Source of the DNA: Planctomycetaceae bacterium
GTDB taxonomy: Bacteria > Planctomycetota > Phycisphaerae > Phycisphaerales > SM1A02
DNA: 7,996 nt
Assembly: GCA_947474205.1 (NCBI GenBank)
Contig: CANJIC010000083.1
Span: forward strand, 1 to 7,996
Reading direction: 5' to 3'
Both the position numbers and the translations under genes were made by a program. Within the stretch, counting starts at the first letter, position 1. Each line of letters begins with the position of its first letter. The notes below the pieces were generated by a model. It did no database searches. It had not been told where the DNA came from and worked only from the letters and a program-made list of their open reading frames with translations. This document shows, piece by piece, positions 1 to 4,745 of this stretch.

Positions 1-269
1 CGCCATTGACCGGTTTCAGAAATGGGCATCACTGTCCATGGTTCCTCGCCCAACTTTGAAAGCAATCGCCAACGAACTTCATCGGGGCGCGTTCCATTGC
101 CAATCACTTGCGCGGCCCACTCGCGGCCGTCCCATGAGATGGCTGGAAAATTCACGCGGTGCTTTCCAAAAAGTGTTCCACCAACAAACCACGCCAATGC
201 CGCCGCAAGCACCACGAAGATGGCTGCGCGTACAAGTAAATTTCGAAATGCAAGTGTGGCTTGTCCCAT
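1..269 (-). CDS. Membrane-anchored protein of unknown function (C-terminus beyond window edge)
   Basis: This is the N-terminal 89 residues of an open frame that starts at ATG 269-267 and is still open at the window edge. It begins MGQATLAFRNLLVRAAIFVV. A basic N-terminus precedes one hydrophobic segment (about residues 11-31), then a polar, Trp-rich region (SWDGREWAAQ, EVRWRLLSKL). This suggests a single-pass inner-membrane protein with the bulk of the chain on one side of the membrane, or an uncleaved signal anchor. It lies 55 nt downstream of uppP on the same strand, so it is probably the third gene of the ilvC-uppP transcript. I do not recognise the family, and no catalytic motif is visible in the part present. 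The start is the first ATG in this frame; a weak purine stretch (GAAAGA) lies about 6 nt upstream. Existence as a gene is likely from the clean frame and codon use; function is unknown. Confidence 0.6.
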   Translation of the reverse strand, partial: MGQATLAFRNLLVRAAIFVVLAAALAWFVGGTLFGKHRVNFPAISWDGREWAAQVIGNGTRPDEVRWRLLSKLGEEPWTVMPISETGQW

Positions 270-324
270 TGAATGTCTTTCGGAGCGTGATCTTAGTCGT
301 ATTTGCAAAACAAATTGAAATTTC

Positions 325-1239
325 TCAGCGTGCGATCCATCCTAAATAAATAGCCCAGCAAAAACTTCCAGCCACCACAATTCGCCACCAGCCAAAGAGC
401 GCCAATGTGTGGTTTCCCAGCCATTTCACAAGCAATTTTACGCTTATGGCCGCGCTGATTGTGGCCGTGACAAGTCCCACAATAATTGGAAGTGGCCCGC
501 CCAAATTTGCCACAAATTGTTGGAGTGTTGTTGATTCCCCATGGAACACATCCCAACTTTCCTTCAGCGACGCCGCGCCCAAGGTGGGCAAGCCCAACAA
601 GAACGCAAACTCCGCAGCCGCCACGGGTGGCAGTCCAACCAACATTCCTCCAAGCAATGTCACCAGTGAGCGGCTGGTTCCCGGCATCATTGCCAACACT
701 TGCATCATGCCAATGATCAACGCGCCCTTGAGCGTGAGTCGCGCCAACGCGTCGCCTGGCTCATAGTGCTGCTCGATTTTTTTCTGGTTCCAACTCTTCA
801 GCAACACCATGGCCACGCCACCAACCAACAGCGCCGCCACAACGGGTCCAGGGAAAAATAAATGCGCCTTGATGGTCTTGCGAAATACCAAGCCAATGAT
901 GGCCGCGGGCATGAACGCAATCACAAGTTTCACCAACAATCCAAAACCAATTTTTGATTCCCGAGTGGCCAACTGCGGCAGCACCACGCCCACGCACCCT
1001 TGCGCCATGGTGCGTAATCTTTTCCAGTACAAACCCGCCACGGCTAAAATTGCGCCGCCTTGAATGATGATTTCAAATTGATCCAGCGACTCCTTTATGG
1101 ACGCCATATCGGCGCCGTGTTCGTCCTTGCCAAGGCCAAGCACGGAGGCCGCCAGAATGAGATGCCCGGTGCTGCTTACGGGTAAATATTCCGTCACGCC
1201 TTCAACAATTCCAAGGATAATCGCGTCAAATACGGTCAT
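325..1239 (-). CDS. uppP: Undecaprenyl-diphosphatase UppP (BacA family)
   Basis: Integral membrane phosphatase that converts undecaprenyl diphosphate to undecaprenyl phosphate, recycling the lipid carrier of peptidoglycan and other envelope polymers; overproduction of this family confers bacitracin resistance. The family signatures are present. Near the N-terminus the run EGVTEYLPVSSTGHL holds the two motif glutamates (E13, E17), S23 and H26. Around residues 186-191 is PGTSRS, with the essential Arg at 190. Most of the chain is hydrophobic, consistent with a polytopic membrane protein, and 304 residues is slightly above the usual 265-290. The start is set at ATG 1239, not the upstream in-frame codon at 1260, because it gives the family N-terminus (MTVFDAIILGIVEG). 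It also overlaps the ilvC stop as ATGA and has an AAGGA element at 1253-1249, 9 nt upstream. The overlap implies translational coupling to ilvC. Confidence 0.95.
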   Translation of the reverse strand: MTVFDAIILGIVEGVTEYLPVSSTGHLILAASVLGLGKDEHGADMASIKESLDQFEIIIQGGAILAVAGLYWKRLRTMAQGCVGVVLPQLATRESKIGFGLLVKLVIAFMPAAIIGLVFRKTIKAHLFFPGPVVAALLVGGVAMVLLKSWNQKKIEQHYEPGDALARLTLKGALIIGMMQVLAMMPGTSRSLVTLLGGMLVGLPPVAAAEFAFLLGLPTLGAASLKESWDVFHGESTTLQQFVANLGGPLPIIVGLVTATISAAISVKLLVKWLGNHTLALFGWWRIVVAGSFCWAIYLGWIAR

Positions 1240-2276
1240 TTTTGTTCTTCCTTCAGCCAAGGGATCAGCTCTCGCACCGCGCGACCCGCGGCTTCAATTG
1301 GATGTTGCAGCGCGGCCTCCTGCATTTTTTTCAAGCGCGCAAATCCATCATCCGCGTCGCGTTGAAAGCGCGCCGCAAAGGTTCCATCTTGCACGGAATT
1401 GAGAATGCGTTTGAAGTCCGCCCGCAATTGCTCGGTCAACAAAATATGTTCCGCGTCAAACGCGCCAAACTCCGCCGTGGTGCTGATCGCGTCGCGCATG
1501 CCCGATGGTCCACGCGCGTACATCAAGTCCGCGACCTGTTTCAGTTCATGACAACATTCAATGTATGCAAGCATTGGCGGATAGCCCGCCTCCACTAAAG
1601 TTTCATACGCCACTTTCACCAGCGCCAACATTCCGCCGCACAGAACGGATTGTTCGCCAAATAAATCCGTCTCCGCCTCGGCGGCAAAAGTTGTTTCAAT
1701 AATCGCCGCGCGCAGTGAACCAATTCCATTGGCCCACGCAAGTCCAAGCGCGCGCGTGTTGCTTGCGTTCACGCCGCCCGCATGCACCGCAAACAAACTG
1801 GGAATTCCCTGACCCATGACAAAGCGATCGCGCACTGTCTTGCCCGGACCCTTGGGCGCCACCATTACCACGCCAATGTGGGCGGGGGGCTTGACCATGC
1901 CAAAGCGAATAGAGAAGCCATGCAAAAATCCCACCACGGCATGCGGCGCAAGGTTGGGCTGAATAGCCGAATGCCACATTTTTCCATGAATTTCATCGGG
2001 CAAAGCCACAATCACCAAATCCGCATTTTCAACGGCTTTGGCGCTTGAAAGCACCTCAAATCCAGCTGCTTTGGCCGCCGCACAACCACGGGTGCCAGGC
2101 TCGCTACCAACCCGCACCAGAACGCCGCTGTCGCGCAAATTTTGTGCGTGTGCTTGCCCCTGATTTCCATAACCCAATATGCAAACTGACTTTCCATTGA
2201 GCGGCGCAAGCGGTGCATCGGCTTCATTTTGAATAATTATCGCCTCTTGGGGCGTGTTGTTTGGCATCGACACCAT
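1236..2276 (-). CDS. ilvC: Ketol-acid reductoisomerase, class I (IlvC)
   Basis: Catalyses isomerisation and NAD(P)H-dependent reduction of 2-acetolactate or 2-aceto-2-hydroxybutyrate to the dihydroxy acids of valine, leucine and isoleucine synthesis; cytoplasmic and Mg2+-dependent. Numbered from ATG 2276 (346 aa; class I enzymes are about 330), the Rossmann motif GYGNQG is at 35-40 and HGF with catalytic His at 119. APKGPG follows with Lys 142. The metal ligands are DLFGE (D204, E208) and the two glutamates of IECCHE (E240, E244). Ser 265 in ISTTAEFG is the usual substrate-binding Ser. The cofactor loop reads VGSEPGTR (about 56-63), whereas the common NADPH-type loop is VGLRPGSK, so the Arg is replaced by Glu 59. 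The start is uncertain: a TTG at 2297 and an ATG at 2267 share the frame, and none has a strong ribosome site. No other ilv gene is adjacent. It is probably the first gene of an operon with uppP. Confidence 0.96.
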   Translation of the reverse strand: MVSMPNNTPQEAIIIQNEADAPLAPLNGKSVCILGYGNQGQAHAQNLRDSGVLVRVGSEPGTRGCAAAKAAGFEVLSSAKAVENADLVIVALPDEIHGKMWHSAIQPNLAPHAVVGFLHGFSIRFGMVKPPAHIGVVMVAPKGPGKTVRDRFVMGQGIPSLFAVHAGGVNASNTRALGLAWANGIGSLRAAIIETTFAAEAETDLFGEQSVLCGGMLALVKVAYETLVEAGYPPMLAYIECCHELKQVADLMYARGPSGMRDAISTTAEFGAFDAEHILLTEQLRADFKRILNSVQDGTFAARFQRDADDGFARLKKMQEAALQHPIEAAGRAVRELIPWLKEEQK

Positions 2277-2323
2277 GGCAGAGTACAAAAAAGCCAAAAA
2301 ACTTGTCGCATTTTGGGATTCTT

Positions 2324-2340
2324 ATTTGGTTATGCCAAAT
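2324..2340. promoter_or_regulatory. Inverted repeat over the predicted ilvC start site (candidate operator)
   Basis: The arms ATTTGG (2324-2329) and CCAAAT (2335-2340) are perfect reverse complements separated by 5 bp. The centre at 2332 coincides with the predicted transcription start of ilvC, and the right arm overlaps the -10 box. A bound regulator here would block the promoter. It resembles the dyad at 2367-2381. No regulator gene is adjacent, so the binding protein is unknown. Confidence 0.35.
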
Positions 2341-2366
2341 TAAATAGCACACTCCATGCATGTCCA
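2339..2366 (-). promoter_or_regulatory. Predicted sigma70-type promoter of ilvC
   Basis: On the minus strand a -35-like TGGACA (2366-2361, 5 of 6 matches to TTGACA) is followed after 16 bp by a -10-like TTTAAT (2344-2339, 5 of 6 to TATAAT). The expected transcription start is near 2332, giving an untranslated leader of about 55 nt before ATG 2276. It is the best promoter-like match I found in the window. Assignment is by motif only; start-site mapping would settle it. Confidence 0.55.
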
Positions 2367-2381
2367 ATTTGTGTGCCAAAT
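2367..2381. promoter_or_regulatory. Second inverted repeat just upstream of the ilvC -35 box (candidate operator)
   Basis: The arms ATTTG (2367-2371) and CAAAT (2377-2381) are separated by 5 bp; the centre is at 2374, immediately upstream of the -35 box on the minus strand. Both dyads share the sequence TGCCAAAT (2333-2340 and 2374-2381). Their centres are 42 bp apart, about four helical turns, so two dimers would sit on the same DNA face. The site is also about 50-80 bp upstream of the divergent PilZ gene and could serve both directions. Confidence 0.33.
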
Positions 2382-2429
2382 GTTTAGACAAGTTTAAGTT
2401 TCCAACATCTTTCGACCGATAACAGCCGT

Positions 2430-2840
2430 ATGACACTTAAGAACTGTATGCAAGATTCCTCAATGCAAACCCTTGAACCCAACAGTACCAATGAACGACG
2501 CGTGACTGAACGTTTCGCTTTACGACCTGATGTTTCGCGAGTGGTTGTTCATAACGACGGCGCGCCAATGGAAGGTCATGTGTACAACCTGAGTGCGACC
2601 GGAATTCGTTTGGAGTTGGACGAAGCGCTGGCCGTTGGCAAGCAAGTTGAAGTTGATTTCTTTTTCGCGGGCATTCTCAAAGCCATTCATTTCACGGGCG
2701 TTGTGACGCGCGTCTTTGATGAGATCGATGATCCAGGACCGCGGCGCATGGGTATTGAAATTCAAAATTTCGCCAGTGACTCGGATGAGTTGCGCATGAG
2801 CGCCCTGATTGAAAGCGCTTCGCTTGGCCAGTTGAGATAA
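2430..2840 (+). CDS. PilZ-domain protein, probable cyclic-di-GMP receptor
   Basis: A single-domain PilZ protein of 136 residues. The N-terminal RxxxR motif is R24-V-T-E-R28 and the second ligand motif is NLSATG (N53, S55, G58), an accepted (D/N)xSxxG variant. The rest fits the PilZ beta-barrel: VEVDFFF, then FTGVVTRV, then RRMGIEIQNF, and a C-terminal helix rich in Ser and Leu. Both ligand motifs are intact, so cyclic-di-GMP binding is likely. The output is unknown because there is no second domain; such proteins usually act through a partner, in motility, polysaccharide export or adhesion. Alternative in-frame ATGs at 2448 and 2463 would still leave both motifs; no start has a convincing ribosome site. 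It is divergent from ilvC and followed by rnc on the same strand about 205 nt on, probably as separate transcripts. Confidence 0.85.
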   Translation: MTLKNCMQDSSMQTLEPNSTNERRVTERFALRPDVSRVVVHNDGAPMEGHVYNLSATGIRLELDEALAVGKQVEVDFFFAGILKAIHFTGVVTRVFDEIDDPGPRRMGIEIQNFASDSDELRMSALIESASLGQLR

Positions 2841-2916
2841 AATAATTCACTGATGTGCGGGGCACAAGTGATTGTGTTGGTATGCCTAGACTGAATTGAT
2901 GCATGTTTGACGTATT

Positions 2917-2939
2917 GAGCAAGTTGCTCGCGTGAGCAA
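2917..2939 (+). repeat. Triple self-complementary GAGCAA/TTGCTC element between the PilZ gene and rnc
   Basis: The order is GAGCAA (2917-2922), one base, TTGCTC (2924-2929), GCGT (2930-2933), GAGCAA (2934-2939). The middle arm can pair with either flank. Pairing with the right arm gives a perfect 6-bp hairpin with a GCGT tetraloop, followed by TTTG. It may be an operator, a weak terminator of the PilZ transcript, or a structure in the rnc leader. RNase III is known in other bacteria to cleave structures in its own leader, but this stem is short for that. Evidence is pattern only. Confidence 0.35.
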
Positions 2940-3034
2940 TTTGAACGCGTGATCTCCAGTGGACTTCCTCATTTTCAAATGGGAGTCTTCTGGAGAACCC
3001 GCGACACGAAGTCGTTTAGCGCCGCCCACGCGGC

Positions 3035-3040
3035 AAGAGG
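3035..3040 (+). promoter_or_regulatory. Ribosome binding site that decides the rnc start
   Basis: AAGAGG lies 5 nt upstream of GTG 3046. The alternative upstream GTG at 2959 has no such element, and the 29 residues it would add do not resemble the start of RNase III proteins. Confidence 0.55.
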
Positions 3041-3045
3041 TTCTT

Positions 3046-3801
3046 GTGAAAGACATTCCGTTTGCAGCAGTTCAAGAGCGCATTGGCTATCACTTTCAAG
3101 ACATCACGCTTTTGGAAACAGCCTTGACGCATGCGTCGCTGTCGGACCATCGATCAAAGAGCAATGAGCGCCAGGAATTTCTTGGTGACGCTGTGCTTGG
3201 TCTTGTGGTGTGTGAACATTTGTTTCGCTCCCTTGCGGAAAGTCTTGAAGGCGATTTGACCAAAGTGAAAAGTCACGCGGTCAGTCGGCAAGTATGCGCG
3301 GAAATTTCCGTTGAGTTGAAATTGCACGAGGCGCTGCGACTTGGCAAAGGCATGGGGCCCGCGTCCACGCTTCCTGGTTCCGTGAGCGCTGCGGTGTTGG
3401 AATCCGTCATTGGCGCCATTTATTTGGATGGCGGACTTGCGCCGGCGCAAGCGTTCATTCTTCGCCATCTTGGGTCGCGCATTCATGAGTCGTTGCACGG
3501 CGGGCATCAACACAACTTTAAAAGTGTGCTGCAACAAACGCTGGTGTCGCTGCGCATGACGCCGCCCATTTACATGATTCTGGATGAGAAGGGCCCCGAC
3601 CACGCAAAGTGCTTTGAAATAGCGGTTGTGAGCGGTGATCGTCGCTTCACATCGTGTTGGGGCGCCAGTAAAAAAGCTGGCGAGCAAGCCGCGGCGCAGT
3701 CGGCGTTGCGTGAATTAGGCGTGATCGCTTTGGATGAGCGCGGCATTGAAGTGGCGCGCCCATTGACGCGCGTGAAGCCAGATACCACTTCTGGAAAATA
3801 G
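3046..3801 (+). CDS. rnc: Ribonuclease III
   Basis: Double-strand-specific endoribonuclease that processes rRNA precursors and other structured RNAs; cytoplasmic homodimer. Numbered from GTG 3046 (251 aa), the catalytic domain (about 5-150) contains the signature NERQEFLGDAVLG with E41, E44 and D48. It also has EGDLTKVKS (E68) and VLESVIGAIYLDGG with E119. The dsRNA-binding domain spans about 157-226, with HNFKSVLQQ, GPDHAKCFEI and the basic helix GASKKAGEQAAAQSAL. A 25-residue tail follows. One oddity: the position three residues before E119, an Asp metal ligand in E. coli (D114) and Aquifex (D107), is Ala here (A116). The start was chosen on the AAGAGG site and on where family members begin; the frame is open up to GTG 2959, which would give 280 aa. 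The gene converges on aroK with 36 bp between the stop codons. Confidence 0.95.
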   Translation: MKDIPFAAVQERIGYHFQDITLLETALTHASLSDHRSKSNERQEFLGDAVLGLVVCEHLFRSLAESLEGDLTKVKSHAVSRQVCAEISVELKLHEALRLGKGMGPASTLPGSVSAAVLESVIGAIYLDGGLAPAQAFILRHLGSRIHESLHGGHQHNFKSVLQQTLVSLRMTPPIYMILDEKGPDHAKCFEIAVVSGDRRFTSCWGASKKAGEQAAAQSALRELGVIALDERGIEVARPLTRVKPDTTSGK

Positions 3802-3837
3802 CGCGCCACGCATTTTCTGGGCACACGCGTTGCACTA

Positions 3838-4410
3838 TCACTGTGCGCGCGCGCCAGCAAACGCCGCAAGCAAAGTCGTGGCGCACACGGATTCACTTTC
3901 TTTTGTATCCACAATCACATCAGCCAGCGCGCGATAGAGCGGCATGCGGCTTGCGCAAAGCGCGCGCACTTCCGCGGCGGCATCGGCGGCCGCGTCACCA
4001 CTTGCGCTGACGGTGTTCAGCAACGGTCGATCGCCGCGGTTGTTGGTCAATCGCGTGGCAAGTTCGCATTCGCCTGGATCAAGCAAGGCTATAAAAATGT
4101 CGCCGCGCGCTTTGGCGGCGTGCAACATGTCCGCCACGCCAGGCGCCGTTGGAGTTCCGCCGCCAAGTGAAAGCACGCACTTTTGTTGCTGCGCAAGCAA
4201 GCGAGCAAGTTCAACCCGCTCTGCGTTGCGCCATGCGTCCTCGCCCATGTCATGAAATGCATGCGTGACATTTGTTGCGCCAAGATGTTGTAGAACCGCG
4301 TCGTCAAGATCCATAAACTCAAGTCCAAGTTGCCGCGCGGCAATAGGACCAAGCGTGGACTTTCCAGAAAGTCGCAGACCAATCAAAACCAATATTGTGG
4401 ATACGGCCAC
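3838..4410 (-). CDS. aroK: Shikimate kinase
   Basis: Phosphorylates shikimate to shikimate 3-phosphate with ATP, the fifth step of chorismate synthesis; cytoplasmic, of the nucleoside monophosphate kinase fold. In 190 residues, the family landmarks appear in order. The P-loop is GLRLSGKST (11-19), followed by MDLDD with D34 and D36 for Mg2+ and shikimate. WRNAE has the shikimate-binding Arg 61 and SLGGGT the glycine run 83-85. The lid region NNRGDRPLL (123-131) supplies arginines, and SRMPLYRALADVIVDT (154-169) is the C-terminal ATP-side motif. The start is GTG 4410; it has no clear ribosome site but lies 5 nt after the rpmH stop, so termination-reinitiation or coupling is likely. The N-terminus is already minimal for the fold, so a later start is unlikely. 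No other aro gene is in view. Confidence 0.95.
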   Translation of the reverse strand: MAVSTILVLIGLRLSGKSTLGPIAARQLGLEFMDLDDAVLQHLGATNVTHAFHDMGEDAWRNAERVELARLLAQQQKCVLSLGGGTPTAPGVADMLHAAKARGDIFIALLDPGECELATRLTNNRGDRPLLNTVSASGDAAADAAAEVRALCASRMPLYRALADVIVDTKESESVCATTLLAAFAGARAQ

Positions 4411-4415
4411 GCTGC

Positions 4416-4550
4416 TTAGCGGGTCTTAATCTTGCGGCCAATTCGACGCTTGCGATTTAAGATGGCGCGACCCTTGCTGGTTTGCATGCGAGCGCGAAAA
4501 CCAACTTTGCGGAGCTTTTTAATTCGACTGAGTTTGTGCGGATAATGCAT
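4416..4550 (-). CDS. rpmH: 50S ribosomal protein bL34
   Basis: A 44-residue, very basic protein whose core is diagnostic of bL34: SRIKKLRKVGFRARMQTSKG followed by RAILNRKRRIGRK, compared with the E. coli pattern SRLKRKR..GFRARM.T..GR.VL.RRR..GR. It is a small structural component of the large ribosomal subunit. The start ATG 4550 is preceded by AAGGA, with AGGAA ending 5 nt before the ATG, the clearest ribosome site in the window. The stop TAA is at 4418-4416. It heads a two-gene unit with aroK. In most bacteria rpmH is followed by rnpA (RNase P protein) and often sits near dnaA; neither is present here. The N-terminus MHYPHK differs from the common MKRT(F/Y)QP start. Confidence 0.95.
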   Translation of the reverse strand: MHYPHKLSRIKKLRKVGFRARMQTSKGRAILNRKRRIGRKIKTR

Positions 4551-4745
4551 GTTGGTTCCTTCAAGTAGGGTCGAACAGAGTAGCGTAGATGCGCCACAAA
4601 CTCAACTGGTGTCTTCATGCCCTAGCGGCCGCCTTTGAACGCCGGACAAAGCAAGCCGCACGACCCATCAAATGCCCTTGTTTGAAGCCATTTATAGGAA
4701 ATAGCAAACGTAGTTCACGCCCCACGCGTACCCCCGCCCAATTTC
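4551..4745. other. Intergenic region between the RCC1-protein gene and rpmH
   Basis: These 195 bases hold the downstream end of the RCC1-protein transcript and the rpmH promoter and leader. I see no coding region with family resemblance, no clear hairpin-plus-T-run terminator and no repeat. A plus-strand open frame crosses it but has no recognisable product and runs into the antisense of the RCC1 gene. Confidence 0.5.
4577..4605 (-). promoter_or_regulatory. Possible promoter of rpmH-aroK
   Basis: On the minus strand TTGAGT (4605-4600) and TACTCT (4582-4577) are separated by 17 bp, about 25 nt upstream of the rpmH ATG, leaving a short leader that holds the ribosome site. The -10 match is only 3 of 6. 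A second -10-like TATAAA lies at 4696-4691 with a poor -35. Either or both may be used. Confidence 0.3.

Noticed and set aside
1240..1260. Upstream in-frame start for uppP adding seven residues (MAEGRTK)
   Set aside because: The ATG at 1239 gives the family N-terminus, overlaps the ilvC stop as ATGA and has its own AAGGA site.
2237..2311. A 24-codon open frame in the ilvC leader (MRQVFWLF...), overlapping the ilvC start out of frame, considered as an attenuator leader peptide
   Set aside because: It lacks the runs of Leu, Val or Ile codons expected of a branched-chain attenuator, there is no ribosome site, and no competing hairpin/terminator follows.
2959..3045. Upstream GTG start for rnc adding 29 residues
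   Set aside because: No ribosome site, no resemblance to RNase III N-termini, and a good AAGAGG site precedes GTG 3046.
3802..3837. Possible bidirectional terminator between the converging rnc and aroK genes
   Set aside because: The GC-rich words there are short alternating CGCG palindromes; I could not find a stable stem followed by a T-run on either strand.
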